NCBI GenBank assembly: GCA_024138025.1
Contig: JAMXBD010001576.1
Coordinates: 124,001-188,000 of the forward strand
Source: Combretum micranthum
Lineage: Eukaryota; Streptophyta; Magnoliopsida; Myrtales; Combretaceae
Length of the DNA: 64,000 nt
Direction of reading: 5' to 3'
Both the position numbers and the translations under genes were made by a program. Positions 13,010 through 27,500 of this stretch are shown here, piece after piece; within the stretch, counting starts at the first letter, position 1, and each line of letters opens with the position of its first letter. The notes under the pieces are model-generated. The model was not told where the DNA came from, did not search any database, and worked only from the letters and a program-made list of their open reading frames with translations.

Positions 13010-13960
13010 CAATTTCTCAAGTTAAATCAAACATAAAAGGTCATTTGAGGATCGAAAAGCTACTGTACAACAAGGTTACGAAAATTCCAGTTTTGAGTTA
13101 TTATTGAAAATCGTTACTTTTGTTCTATTTAATCTTTTTAGATCAACTTATATTGGTTCTACACTTGTAAAGAGAACTTTTAGCCAAAGATAAAAGATTA
13201 AACACTTACATGATTATCAAGATATCATCCAAATGAAAATTCTAATAATCTACCTTTGTAAAAACCGAAATTTTGAGTTGAAACTCATTTTCTTGTTTTG
13301 AAAAAAATCCTTTGCTAAAACTAACATGACTCAATGAAAATAATTTTCTTATGTCACCCATTATCAAAGCATTCCATTTTTCACATAAAACTTTTGTTTT
13401 GAAGTCTAAAATAAGGTTTTCAAAATTCATCTCTTCCTAAATCCGAATTTCTTACTTGAGTTTTAAAATGAAAATAAGACCCTAACTTGTCTTTTACAAA
13501 ACTCTCCATTGTAGAAATACCTTTTAGGAAAACTCATCTACACTAATGAAAATCCAATCCTTAGGATATCTATACCAAGATCCCTTTATATTTTTGCCTA
13601 AATCTTCATTTTGGGGTTAGATAATAGGTTTTAAAAATAGGTCTTGGCTTAGATCCGAATTTTTAAAAAAAAATTTTGAACACATCTTTTGATAAAATCC
13701 ATCAACACTTGTGAAAAATCATCCTTCACCTATCCTATCTTAAGAGCCTTCCATTTCTTGAATAAAATCTTCATTTTTGAGTTGTAAAACATGTTTTTAA
13801 GCCACGCTTTGGCCTAAATCCAAAAATGAGATTTTTATTTTGAAAATCACCTTTGATTCTTGTAAAAAGAAGTCTCGATGATATGCATCCACTAAACCTT
13901 CATTTTTTTAACTAAAACTTCCATTTTGAGACTTGGAAGAGGGTTTTTAAATATGGGTTT
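13010..13960 (-). repeat. degenerate internal tandem array of LTR C
   Basis: Read on the minus strand, this holds the same recurring core as in LTRs A and B (Asn/Lys-rich AT sequence with 'aaaattcggat' and 'aaatggaaggct' words), in about five diverged units. Confidence 0.5.
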
Positions 13961-16900
13961 TGTTAAGATACGAATTTCACTATTTTTATTCAAGTTTAAA
14001 TCTAAGATCTACACATAATATGAACATGAATATAAAAGAAATACATGGTAGTAAGCTCTAAACCTATAGATCTAAACATAAACATAACCAAAGCTTTATA
14101 AAAATTAAATCCAAAAAGTATAGTACAAATATGAAGATAATAAAGTCTTAAAGACAACAAATATAGCAATATTATTATAGATCATCAACAAAAGGAGTGT
14201 TTCAAAGTTTTGGAATCATCATCTCTAGCCTTTAGACATTATGGAGAGTCCTTTGATGCATGAAACCTCCATATAATCAACCTATAGTGTCTATAGAAGC
14301 TTAGGAAGAAAGTATACTTAGAGAATCTTCAAGAATGGAGTGTGGAAACAAGAAATAGAAATGGGGGCAGCTTGTATTCTCTTGCAAGAACAAGGCAAAG
14401 AAAGAAATAAAGAGAGGAAAAGAAAGAGTAAATGGTGTAGGGTTTCAAAGAAGAAAAGTGTGAAATTAAGAGGCATTAAATAGAGAGAGAAAAGTGTATT
14501 AATGTGTGTTAATTAATTGAAAGAAAAAAAATAAAACAATGGTAGAAATGGGAGTGAATTACAAGGGGAGAGAGAAGGGTGTTTAGTTAGTTTGTAACTT
14601 AAATTTTGAAAGTGTAACTTGTGTCATTAAATTTGCTAACTAAAAGAGACTTTAAATCATTAAATAAATTAATAAAAGAAAAGAAAAATGGCTATTTTTA
14701 GGAGTGTGGTCAGCTACCATTTGTGGGGAAATGGAGTATAGAATGAGTAAAAGAAAACTTGAATAATGTGTAGAAGTGACAATTGAAGTGTACATGAAGT
14801 ACGGGTTGAAAAAGTAATTTTTATTAAGAAAATATATAAAATAAAATTAAGAAAAATATTTTTAAATGAGTGGCAGAATTTTCACAAATAAAGTTAAATA
14901 ATTAATTGAATTATTTTAGTATTTCAACAAATATGTTACCGGTATAATCAAAATATGCTTATATAAGCTATAACTAATATTTTTAGATTCCGAAAAATTA
15001 TGAACTCGATATTTTTGAAATCCATATGAAAATAAGAGTCTAAAAATATTAAAGATATATTTTTAATTTTCCAAGCCTCAGGACACGCTTTCCAAAAGCA
15101 GTATCCAATCAGGTTCAAAATAAACCGAAAATAAGTCGAAAATAATCCAATATGATATTTTTAAGAAATCAAATATTATTACGAACTATTATACACACTG
15201 TACTTAATTTTTGACTTCTCGGTTTACGAACACGAAAATTCCGAATCTAAACTGTAGGGTTTAACTTGAGATCCATTGACTTAAGGTTTCCGGTTGACTT
15301 CCCGCCTTAGGGTTAAGGCTTACGATTACTCTAAAAACCAAGGGCTTACAGTAGGCAATGCTTATGATCTACCAGAAATCATATGTTTGAGTGGATTTAC
15401 CCCTCCAATCTGGATTAGGTGTTTTAAGCTCTTTAAAACCCATCTTTGAAATCCGATGATCCAGTTTATTTCGAGCTCCTACTTGCTTCATCTTGAAATA
15501 GTTCTTTCGAACTCTTATTCGCCCATTCTTACAAACTTGGGGATTCCCGTAAACCCCAGTACTATACTCTTGTCCCATCGAGCATAATAGCTAATGCAAT
15601 CTGACTCACTACGTGATATGCATGAATCAATTAATATATTTCTTGTCATATGATTAAGATATTTTAAAGGCGATCATAAAATTTATAGACACTCCATCAT
15701 GATAATAGAATATATATTATGATAATAGCAATTCTTGCCACGAATACTTATTATTCTTTCAACCAACATTATCGCACATATTACATTTTTGTCTTTTCCT
15801 ATTTCTAGTGCATCTAGCTATAAGCACAAATAAATATGAAAAAGTAAGAGATAAACTTACTCAGGCATCATTACCAAAATTCTTTACTCATGATAGTCTT
15901 CTAAATACAAATCCTCCAAAGCTTCGTTATCGAAACAAAAAAAAAAAAACTAGGATGACTATTTCATAGAAGTTCTACTTGAACTTTCTAATTCTATTCT
16001 AATATTGGTGTAAAAATTCGTATAGAAGAAAATTCTAATTTAAAATGGTCATAACTTCTCATTTTAACTCGAAATTTTGCATATTATATGTCGTTTTCTA
16101 TCTCCTCAAAAATATCTATCTATTTCTAAGGTTACTTTTAACATTAAAAGCCATTTGAGTTTAAACATGGGTCGGGATAGATTCCACACGAAAATCCCAA
16201 CCTTTAAAAACACAATTTTCCAAGTTTTACTTCACCCAAAAAAAAAAGGAAAAATTACTATATCAAGCACATAAATATTTATATAGTTGAAAGACCCTTT
16301 TTAAATAAATATGTAGGTTCATATTATATGCACGATTCAAGTGGTGTTGTCCCATTAACGATTTTCATAAAACAATTTGTTTTAGAAGTTTGAAAAGTTG
16401 AAGTTCACAAAAATCTCTTTTAAGTCGATGTAAGGAAAACTAAAATTCCTAAGTTACTACAATTGAATGCTTTCCATATCATCAATATATTTTCCTAACC
16501 TTTCGAAAATAAATTTACCTTCGAAACTTTGGTTCTTTAAGTTATCTATAAATCTTATTTCTTAAATGAACACTTAACTTGTGAGTTGATTTTTAGCTTG
16601 ACTTAAAAGTGTCAATATAAACCTTACAAATAAGTTTATAAGAAAAATTACATAGTAAGGAATTATCAATATTAAGGTTCAATAATAAATTTTATTTTAG
16701 TCGCTTGAAAAGAATGTGTGTAATGAAACTACTAAGTTAAATCTTGAAGAAGTCTATCATAATAATAACACTAAAAGTTTGTGATGAACTTGTCTGAATT
16801 TTTTAAGAGAATTTTATTGAAACATAATCCAAAATTTTTGATGAAAAATTTCTTAAGTGCTTCAAAAATCACTTTTTTTCTCCTAGAAGTCTAATCATAT

Positions 16901-17602
16901 TTTATGTGCAAGAAAATGATTTATTTTGTTATCTTGAATATTTTTATAACCCTATCATCCTAAGTTTTAAATGGGAATTTCTTTTCCTAAGTGACAAAAT
17001 CATGTTTATTGGAAATTTATCTAATTTTTATTTAAAGAAAACAACTTCTCTTATTTCCATGAAATCTTATTAAGACAACAACATTATGGCTACGCATGAA
17101 TATGAACATATAGCTATAAAATAACTCACATAGAAAAATAAAAGGCATAAGAAATTAAATAAGCAAATAGGTCAAATATTGGAAGTCTTACCTTAAATCA
17201 AGGCTTCCCAGACTACGAATGGACTAGTCTCATAAAGAAAAGCAAGAAAATGAAATAAGGAAAATCATGAGAGTCTTAGATTTATATCAAGGCTCCTCGG
17301 ACTTAGATTATGGGCAATTCCTAAAAGAAAAGAAAATTGTTTTGACTTGATGAGGACAAATCTAAGACTAGAATAACTAGTCTTAATAAATTGCATGAAA
17401 TGAGTAAATAAATAAATTGCGATATATAAATTAATAAATGTTATGTTAGTGAGCTTATATGCTCAAAGAAATATATTATATATATATTCACTAGCATATA
17501 GGAGTTAGATTAGAACAATAATAACAACATAATAATATAATAATAATAAAAAAACACAATAATAAAATGAGATTTGTACATGAACAAGAACAGTTAATGA
17601 AT

Positions 17603-20600
17603 TGTAAACCCTTGAAATTTTCATAATTAATAGAAAATAATCCAATCCTAGAAGTCTAACACCAAAACTGAAACCCTAAAAATTGACCCAAGTTGAAACC
17701 AAATTCTAAATAAGGTTAAATACGAAAATTCTTAACCCTGAGAAAAAGAAAACCTTCAAAACAAAATACGAAATCCAACAATCGAATGATTCAACATCCG
17801 TACACCAATCAAATGATTTATCCAATTCCTAATCTGCAAACCAAGATGATATATCTAAACAATGCTCGACAACAAAATACTAAAACCTTAAATCATTTAG
17901 TGAATTTTAGAATCAAATTTTTCAATTTCACCAAAAGTCAAACTGAGTCAACTTATAACCTTAGACTCGGTTACAATCTCAAGAACTGAAAAATATTAAA
18001 TAATCTCAAATAAAATAAACCACAAATGTTGAACCAAAAATATAACACAGACAAAACCCCAAAATTTTATGACCTCACATATAACTCAACAAAGCGGAAG
18101 TCAAACCGAAACCCTAAAAGTCAACAAAGTTTACAACAAACCCTAGAGTTTAAGATCCAACAATCACGCTCTTAAACCCTAAACAACAAAATGGAAATAA
18201 TTGTTGATAATAGTTCGTAATAATATAGGAAAGCTTAAAAATACCAGATTCACAAATTTATAATGTCTTTCGAATCCAAACGAGATCAGTTTTGAAAACC
18301 GTTCCTCGGCACATCGGACATAAAAAATATTCCAACAATACCAATAGACTCGTAAAAATATAAGGTTTTCAAAAATATCAGTTTTAGAATTTTTCGGTAA
18401 CTAAAAATTACAGATATCGTATTTATACGCGTATTTTTATTTCTACCGGTATTTTATTTGTCTAGTCTACTATTCATTGTCCTATCTTACTATTCATTAC
18501 TATTCATCTATCTTTACTTTTTCTTACTATCTATCTTTACTACCTATACACCTATTTTCTTACATTTTACCTTTCCAATACACTTTCACATTAACCATAT
18601 TTCAGATCTTAATTACTTTTTATTAGAAAACAACAAATAAAACAAATTTCTCTCCCTCTCTCTCACATGGTCGGCGCAAACCCTCTCTCTCCTCCATCAA
18701 TTTATTTTCTTTTTCAATTTATTTAATTACATCTAATTTCTCTCCATCTTCAACTATAAATACACTATCTCCCTCCACTTCTTTCATACCTCATTACACA
18801 TAATAAAACTCTCTCAAATTCACTCCTCCAACTCTCTCAACAAAATTCTTCACTAGCAAAACTCTCATTAACCAATTCCTCACAAAATCCTTTTTCTAAA
18901 CACAAACCATCTACCACATATCATCAAACACATAATACCCCATTCATCTACCATCTTCATACCACATAAATACCTTAGGCAAACTACTACCCTATTTATT
19001 TACCCATGTCATGTAACTTAGCATGACCATAGTGTTGTTTTGAAACTCATATGAGTAGTAAAAGTAACAACATGTTCATGTTTTGTTCTTGCACATAAAG
19101 TTCCCATTTTATTATCTTGCCATTATGCTTCTATATATATGTTGTTATTAATAATTTTATTGTTCTTATTATGTTTCTAATCTAACTTTATATATATCAT
19201 TAAGTATATGTATATATATTTATTAGAGTCTAAATGCTCACTAACTTTCTCTAACTTGCTTTTATTATTCTTAATGCTTCTATTATTGGTTTTTCTTTTC
19301 TTTCTTTTTCTTTTTCTTTTTGGGACTAGTCTATTCTTAGTCTCGGGATGCCTTGATGAAGTTAAGACTCCCAATACTTGATCGGGTTGCCTTGATGAAG
19401 TTAAGGCTCCCAATACTTGACCGGAATACCTTGATGAAGCTAAGGTTCACAATACTTAATATATTATATTGCTTATTATTATTATTATCTTATTTTTACC
19501 ATTTTCTTATGTTTTCATCATTTTCATATTACATGCTTATGTACATGCATTATCATAATGTTATTGTCTCAACAAAATCTAAAATGGAAAAGGAATATGA
19601 AACTAAACTTTTTTGTTATAAAACTTGTCATTAAATAAAGAAACTTATCAACAACAATTTAGAAAATGTATTTTTACAACTTCTTCTCAAACTTTTCCCA
19701 AAGTTTTCCTAAGTGTCAATAAGGACAATTTTACCAAGGAAACAAAGAAAAGATGAAACCAAACTCTCTTTATATATACATAAGATTTTTTTATCACCTA
19801 CATAGGAAATATTATTCCCACAACTTCTTTTTAAACTCACCAGGATTTTTCTTAAATAACAATAAAAAAATGATTTTTTCTCAAATAAGTTAATTAACAA
19901 AATAAACATTTTCTTTTATTACGAAAAGTCACATAAAGTTTATTAAAACTCAATAATAATAATCATTTGATAAATAGACCTTTCTCAAAAAGCTTACTTG
20001 TAGGAATTTTTATCAAAAGTAATAACTAAATTAAGTTTTATAAGTTAAGATAAAATCAACTCACTAAATTATAAACTCACTTAGAAAAATAAAAGTTTGC
20101 CAAGGTTTATAAATGATAAACTCATTTTCAAAGAAATAAAAGAATATAAACAGTAGAGTTTTCAAAAACGATAGATATTATAAAAAATTTAATAAAATAG
20201 TGAAATATGATTTTCTTCCAAGCAAGATTTATAAAAGAGTTAAAAAACCAAGTTTTAGAAATAAAGTTATTTTCAAAGAAGTTTGAGAATGAAAATACAA
20301 AAAGACTTGTTTATCAAAGTTGTTCCTTTAAAAGAAAATATACACAACTCAAATTACTATAAGTTATTAACAACTTAATAAAACTGTTGGAAACTTCATT
20401 TTTATCACTAAAAATAGAATTTGTAAAAGACCAAAACTAAGAGAAAATTTATTTTAGAAAAAGAAATTAGAAAATCAAGAAATTATGAAATTCTTAGGAA
20501 AGAAATTGTTAAGAATACAAGTCTTCAACACCACAAGACATTGTTTCATGAAATATAATCGTTGAGACAATACCATTAGAATCTTGCATACAATATGACT

Positions 20601-22161
20601 CTATATATATATTCAAAGGATTTTTTCAACTATAAACATACCTACATTTTGATACAAATATTTTCAGATAAGGAAAAATTTGCAAACTTGTATTTTGAAA
20701 ACAATAATTTTCGTAATGAATCTATACCCCATGGTTTCAGAACCTAAACAACATTTTATGACCAAAATAACCTTAGAAATGGATATATCTTTTTGAATAG
20801 GTAGAAATCGGTATATTATATGCGAAATTCCGAGTTAAAATGAGCAAGTTATGGCTATTTTAAGTTAGAAATTCATTTTATGTGATTTTGAGAACATAGT
20901 GAAATAGAATTAGAAAGTTTAAGTAGAACTTCTGTGAAATACTCATCCCGGGTATTTCTTTTATCCAGGTGACGAAGGATACGGGATTTCCCTTTCTGAA
21001 TATTACTACGATTAAGAATATTGCGGAATGGACAAGTAAGTTATTCCTCTTAATTTTGTTACTTGCTTGTGCTTGTAGAATAGAGGCATTAGAATACTAA
21101 GAAAAAATAAAAATGGACATGTATGGGGAATTCAGGGATATGTATATATGTGATTCGATGCTTATGTGATGAAATGAGAATTAAGAATGTCGCAACTTTG
21201 AATTGCTTGTTTAAGTATTTTGTCTACCTACATGTGTGCTTGTTTATTATTTGTTAAATTGTTTGATCGGCCCTAAGAAACCTTAATAAGGTTTAGCTTA
21301 AGAAAAATAACACGTTCATGCATAGCATCCATCGAGTTACATTTCTTTCGGAAGGCTGCTACTCCTATAGGTAAAGTTGGATTGGCTGTTATCGTGCGAG
21401 GAAACTGGTAATGTTTCTTTCTAGAGAATCTATATCTCTCGGGGAATGCAACTCTAGGTTCGGAGCCGAGCCAACCGAATGCTTTAGGCGGGGGCCTGGG
21501 GACTAACAATAAAAGATCGAGGATCTTCATCAATAATTTCCTAACTTTTGACACGAAGGGGTAAATCTATCTATATATAGTTTCCGGATAACTATATATA
21601 TTTGTGTAATCATGTGATTGTATGCATAGTATATGCATGAAAATTTAATTGAACTTGTTTGAAATCATAATGCAAATGAAAAGGAATACCTCACTAAGCT
21701 AGTTGTAGCTTATACCCCCATAGATTTGTATTGAAACAGGTATACCCGTGGCTCTACTCAAGGAACATGACGCTAAGGAAGTCATAGAAGGATTTTAAAC
21801 TCTTGTGGAGGTGATGGAAACATGGGATAAAGATATTTTGTAAATTCCTTATATGTAATGTATACTATGTTAGTGTTTTGAAAATTTCTAAGAAGTGTAC
21901 TTATTTTGACTTGAAGACAATAGAGGGGTATGCCCCTAAGAATCGTAATCAATCAAGTTTATATTTTATGATAAGTATTCTCTTTGTCTTGTTACTTGAT
22001 CATTATCAATGTAAATTGTACTACTCTAATATGTGCCATTGGTTGTGATGTACGCCTTGTACATGATATGGAAGCCTTTGCATGACTAAGGTAGTCATTC
22101 TTAGGCTTTAGTATTATGTACGGTGGGCTGTCACGTTTATAGTACCTCTCTGGGCGTGACA
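17603..22161 (+). mobile_element. solo LTR E, second insertion into D, 4.6 kb
   Basis: The unit begins TGTAAACCCTTG at 17603 and ends CTGGGCGTGACA at 22161. The 5-bp flank TGAAT is exact on both sides (17598-17602 and 22162-22166). Internal landmarks follow LTR A and B in order: the Phe-rich pyrimidine tract, a TATAAATA box at 18755-18762, the internal repeat-like middle, the conserved 'agttaaaatga.caagttatgg' block near 20835-20860, a splice-like cassette near 20970-21035, and the terminal CACGTTTAtAGTACC region. It is more diverged from A and B than they are from each other. No coding sequence was seen. Confidence 0.85.
18755..18762 (+). promoter_or_regulatory. TATA box of LTR E
   Basis: TATAAATA is followed by CT-rich DNA (ctatctccctccacttcttt), at a place equivalent to the TATA box of LTR B. 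Confidence 0.5.
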
Positions 22162-22450
22162 TGAATATAATGTTACTTCCATAATACTTATATGTTTAGG
22201 AAACACACATCATAGTCATGTTAAGTTACATGACATGGTAAAGAAATATTGACAGGAATTTTACCTAAGGCTTAATAGAGGATTTGAAAAGAGACAAATA
22301 AGTAATGTGATTGTTATTAGTTTTTTTCCTTGAAGAGTGTTGAATGGTAAAAAGTGTTTGAGAGAGAATTGTTAGAGAGAGAAGTTGAGAATTTGGTAGA
22401 TTTTTGTTAAGTAAAATGAAAAAGTGTAAAAGAAGTGGAGGAAGAAGTGA

Positions 22451-22458
22451 TATTTATA
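22451..22458 (-). promoter_or_regulatory. TATA box of LTR D (minus strand)
   Basis: The plus strand reads TATTTATA, so the minus strand reads TATAAATA. The sequence downstream on the minus strand is CT-rich, as in LTR E. Confidence 0.45.
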
Positions 22459-23163
22459 GAGAATCGTGGACGAAATTTTGATGTATTAAATTAAATTAAA
22501 AAAAGAAAATGAAATTGAGAGGGGGGGGGAGTGTAACACCATCCTTAGAGCGGAAAGAGAGAGGGAGTGAGAAAAAAAAATTAATTTTGATAAAGAAATG
22601 TGATAAAGTTTAAGAGAAGTTTAGTAAAAAGTTGTATTGGAAATATAAAAATATAAGAATATGTGTAGAAATTATAAGAAGTAGGTTGTAAAGAAAAGTA
22701 GAGAAATAAATAGTAATGAATAGTAGAAATTGTATAATGAATAGTAAACTAGACAAATAAAATACCGATAATAAAGAAAATACACGTAAACGGTCTTTAT
22801 CTGATGTTTTTAGTTATCGAAAAAATACGAAATTGATATCATTGAAATCCTTATATAATTATGAGTTTAATGGTATTGTCGGAATATTTTTACTATTTCG
22901 GGCACCGAGGTATGTTTTCCAGAGCTGATCCTTTTCGAGTTCAAAATGAATGATTTTTGGGCGAATTTGATCTTTTTAGGCTTCCTCATATCTTTTGGAC
23001 TATAATCCATCATTAGCTTATTTCTATTTTCCTCAGATTTTGAGCACAGGATTGCTGGAATTGAAACTACTAGATTACCTTAATCATAGTTGACTTTTGA
23101 AATTCCAGTTTGACTAGGATTAGGGTTTATTCTAACTTTATCTTAGAAATTGAAGAGTTTACA

Positions 23164-24546
23164 TCCCCCCAGAAAGTTAATTTGATTTCGATTTTACTTT
23201 TCAAATTATCTCAAGATGATTGTTTTATCTTTTATCTCCAAGTGAAGGTCAAGACATTACTCTACTAGTCAAGTTTATTTGGATAATGCATTTAATTCTG
23301 TTCCACGAATTAAGTTGGCTCACACTCAGACAAATTGAATAACCAATTAAGATATGCCTTGAAGATTTCCAAGTTGTGCAAGTTTCACAATTAATATTAT
23401 TCAAGAATCATTCGAGTATCAAGAATTTATTATGAAAAATTATTTAAAAGATATTTCATGAGATATATTCATGATAAGTTTTGGAATTTCAAAATATGAA
23501 TATTAAGTGATTTAATCTAAATATCTTGAAGATTTTTGTGGAAAACATATATCTCTCATAGGACAAGGTTTCAAAAAATACTACGAAGTTTTAGTGGAGA
23601 AAATCAAGCAAAGCATTAGCTCTTTACTTTTACGTGAATTTTAAATTAGAGGAAGATATATTTCAATCTCATTTTATGGAAACAATTAAAAAAAGGTGGA
23701 AATTTGAATTTAAAGAATTACATAATAGCATTACATGTGTACATCAAATGGGAATCCGCGATTATTTATAATTGCTATGGAGAAAAACCAAAAGAAGAAG
23801 CATTTGTTATTTGCAATGAAAAAGTTCAATAAGGATTTGAACTTCAGCTAATTTTATGGGACTTGAATATATGGAAGAATATACAAAAACAACAACAAGG
23901 AAAGGAAAAAGGAAAAAAAAAATAAAAAAGGAAGAAGCCGGTGAGATATTAGCATCCTAAAATTAAGGGCATTTACAACCCTTCACGTGTCCATTTTAAA
24001 TATGAGCCTGGCTCAAAACCCGTTGTTAAACACAATAAATGGTTGTCACAATCTTCAATATCTCACAATGGAGTCCACTAATCCATAATATAAGATAAAA
24101 ATAAACTTAGGAGTTAGGAGTAACATAAACTATCCAAAATAATTACATACGTTTATTTAGAATCTTTAGAAATTTTAGCAGAGTACTAGATCCCATTCTT
24201 TGATTCATATCCAACAAAACATAATTCTTTAATGGAATAATGTCACAGTACTACCTGAACTTTTTGAAAATATTCAAATTTACTATATGTGGCACCTAAT
24301 CATAACTTTTGGGTCGCCATTACTACTTGTATCAAATAACTTAATTTCGTTTGTATATGGCCAATAATTATGTGCCACGTGTCACATTAAGTCCATTTGG
24401 AATTTAATAATTAAATAAATAAGGAAAAAATAGAAAATTATTGAAATAGGATTTTTTTTTTTTTTTACAATTAAACATATCCTCTCCTTTATTTAGAAAA
24501 ACCTAGAAAAAGTTCCAATTTAGAAACCCTAGAAAAAAACCCCTAG
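23164..24546. other. unassigned AT-rich intergenic sequence
   Basis: No gene is visible. From about 24240 to 24540 there is sequence with 'gtcacagtactacctgaactttttgaaaat' and 'tgtgccacgtgtcac' words that resembles the edges of decayed plant transposons, but no border could be fixed. Confidence 0.3.
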
Positions 24547-27500
24547 TGTCATACCCCTACGGGGTACCGTAGTAATTTCCACATCAAGTAACAACAAAAG
24601 TCACTTACGTTTAGCTAAAATGATATCAAACCTCCAGTATATTACATGACTGTGGAACCACTTGACTACATTGTGGCATGGATAACTTAACAGGATCGGA
24701 TGTTATAAAGAATAGATAATGCATACATATAAAACGTTTATAAAAATATTTACACAAAACAACTAAGGTCCTTCTAAAAAGTTACAAACTTTGACCCTAA
24801 ACCCATAAAACCTCCGATTACATCAAAGGAACTAAGGAAATACAAGGCTTAAACTTATACTATTACAAACATAGGTCTATAAAATCTATTACAACAAAAC
24901 TATCATGGTCAAACAATATACAAAATGTCTAACATCTAATCAGTCTCCATAATCCTTGATCTTGGTTTCACCTTCCTAAAAAACGTGTAAACAACAGTCT
25001 ATAGGAACATGAGCACAATAATCTTGGTGAATAATAGAATCTTGACACATCATAAGTAAATTCACACAAGAATTGTTTAACTCTAATATACAATGCAACA
25101 ACCAAACATATGCCACAAACATAGTTTGGATAACCGGAATCTAAATCCATGGAGATTTTTGCTCTCTCTTAGGGGTTGAAGGACCAGCACTAGTTTTTCA
25201 TGTCCAAGAGACCTAAAGAACTAAAGAAGGAGTATTCTTTTCAAAATTTGTTTATTACTCATCATTAAGATAACTATATATATCTTAACTCCACTTAGAT
25301 TTTAAAATTTCCACTAAGTATTATCATTTCACACTAACTCTCATCAGGCAACGTCCTTCCAACCTATTAAGTTCTTGTAGAGTTAACAACCCAATTGTAA
25401 TCTTTACTAGAACATCTGGACTTCACAAGCATTACCATAGAATAGAAATAATAATACATGACATGAAAATCATATAAATGTAAGGATGCAATGTATGCAA
25501 TGCATGTTGGATTCCTTATAATCCGCTATACATTAATTCAATTTAATTGGTGATCGATCAATTATAAACAATTCATACTATGATTCAATCAACCATTACC
25601 ACACAATTAGATTATCACTTTCAATATTAAGAGTTGTTATTCAACTATATAACATGGGTCATGCATGGGCTATGTATAGGCTAAGCAATAGGTTGTGCAC
25701 TTTAAGACACAAAAGTTCAAGGCACATGTTATTGCATGATTTGATGCACAAGCTCGTATATGCACTTCTAGGGTTTTATTTCATCAATATATAGAGAGAT
25801 ACACAACTTAATGCACGGGATTGTGCAATGGTTATGCACTTCTAGGTATAATTTTTATTTTGAGTATCTAGAGGTACATAACCTAGTGCATAGGCCATGC
25901 ATAGGTTGTGACTTCTAGAAATCATTATTTTTCCTAAACTCATCAAGATTCCAACATAAAAACTTTTCTAAACCCTTCTATGTCTTATTTATCATTCCCC
26001 TACTAAAAGAAAACCATCATACACATATTTTTAACGAATATAACATACAAAAGATTGAAAACATGTTGAAGCTATGTTACCTTCTTTAAAAATTTTCAAT
26101 ATTCCTTATATTACGATCGTTAAACTTTCTCCTTCTGTGATTTCTCCATAAATCTCTCTTAAATTTGTTGTTTCTCCTGTAAAATCTCGTTGTCAATACT
26201 GTAATGCTAAGGCTTTATCACCCTCTAATTTAACCCATCAAAAATAGTGAGAAAACAAAAAAAAAAATGTTATTTACCTTTATGTCATGTTGAATTATTT
26301 GAGAATCACAGGTGTTGATTTTGATGGAAGAAGAAGAAATTGTGGAACATAAGAAAGAAAAGGAGGTAGTTATCTTCTAGAATTTAAATATGTTTTCCAA
26401 CCAATGCATCTTCTAAAAAAATTGTGGTTGGATGAAATTGCCTCCTGTTAAATTTACCAATTCATAGTTTTTACCCTCATTTTATTTATTTTTATTTATG
26501 ATATTTCATTGACATACTTCAATAGCAAAATGTCTACATTTTCATACATTGAAATTTTCTTTAAAAATTATATATATCATCGCTTAAACATTAAAGATTT
26601 TCAAAAGATATAGACTAGGGAAGAGATCAATAGATATTCAAAGGTCATAATCAAGTTAAGAAATTATAGAGGGTCGCTTAGGTAATTAAGCTTTTAGTCC
26701 AATTTAATGCGATAAGCCGATATTATAGGCTAGTGACAAGAACTAGGAGACCAAGTCCAATAAGGGATGTTGTAGGGATATTTGACTTAGTAAGTTCGGA
26801 ACAAGGATCGTTGGACCGATTTATTTCACTCTCGGCCTAGTATGGTTTTCTCGTGTGTGAAAAATAGACTTCAAGAATATCTTCCTAGATTAAACGGGGC
26901 TTTGTTTGACTAAAATAAGTCTTAAGCCCCTTTTGTGTAGGAAAAAAAAGGCCATTTTAAATAAATAATGGGCTTTTATATTATAAAATCCCTTAGACCC
27001 TTTCCAAGCCTATGTGCAAGCCCAACCATTCTTAAAGAAAAGAAGGCTTCAATCTCAGCCGTTAGATCATTAGGAATGATCCAAAGGCTAGCATCAACTT
27101 CCAACATCAATAAATAGGAGGTTGCTCTTCTCATTCATATTAGAATTCTGCACATTACTAAGATCAAGAACTACGTGGAAACTCTATTGAAACATCTTCA
27201 AGAAAGATCAAAGCACTTATTCTACAAAGAACGAGTCAAGAATGATCAAATCTATCTGATTCAATCTTTTATCACACTCATGTACTCAAGAAAACTGGTT
27301 TATTTGTTTCTTCTCCAACGTCTCTCTATGCGACATCCTATATGTGTCATAAGTTCATAACTTCTCTCAAGTCGACTACCATACCTATTACACATGATCG
27401 GCCAGCAGTAGTAATCTCACCACACAATGGGAAGAATTTACAATTAATTAGATCATTTGTGGATTGATTTAACCACCAACATTAAGAGAAAAAGAAAAGT

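Larger units (their letters stand above)
2395..15350 (-). mobile_element. solo LTR C, nested in D, about 3.7 kb of own sequence
   Basis: The left terminus is TGTCACGCCCC at 2395, the complement of the family's 3' end. The right terminus is GGGCTTACA ending at 15350, the complement of the 5' end TGTAAGCCC. Flanking pentamers are GCAGG (2390-2394) and GTAGG (15351-15355), matching at 4 of 5 bases. Its own sequence is 2395-3568 plus 12844-15350, split by LTR B. Across the junction the sequence continues smoothly: the block at 12900-13030 is the reverse of the conserved 'pre-cassette' block seen in LTRs A and B. Confidence 0.8.
1836..23163 (-). mobile_element. solo LTR D (outermost of the nest), about 3.8 kb of own sequence
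   Basis: On the minus strand this unit begins TGTAAACTCTTC at 23163 and ends at the decayed terminus TGTTATGCCC (plus-strand reading) at 1836. Its own sequence is split into 1836-2394, 15356-17602 and 22167-23163 by two later insertions. The sub-terminal part (about 1850-1930) matches, in reverse, the part just inside the 3' ends of the other copies. Candidate target duplications TCCTT (1831-1835) and TCCCC (23164-23168) agree at only 3 of 5 bases, consistent with its being the oldest. A minus-strand TATA box TATAAATA lies at 22458-22451. No protein-coding capacity is visible. Confidence 0.65.

Noticed and set aside
19177..19634. Frames with repeated MKLRLPILDR and its antisense
   Set aside because: They reflect a small local repeat ('ccttgatgaagttaaggctcccaatacttga', three copies) within LTR E, not a protein family.
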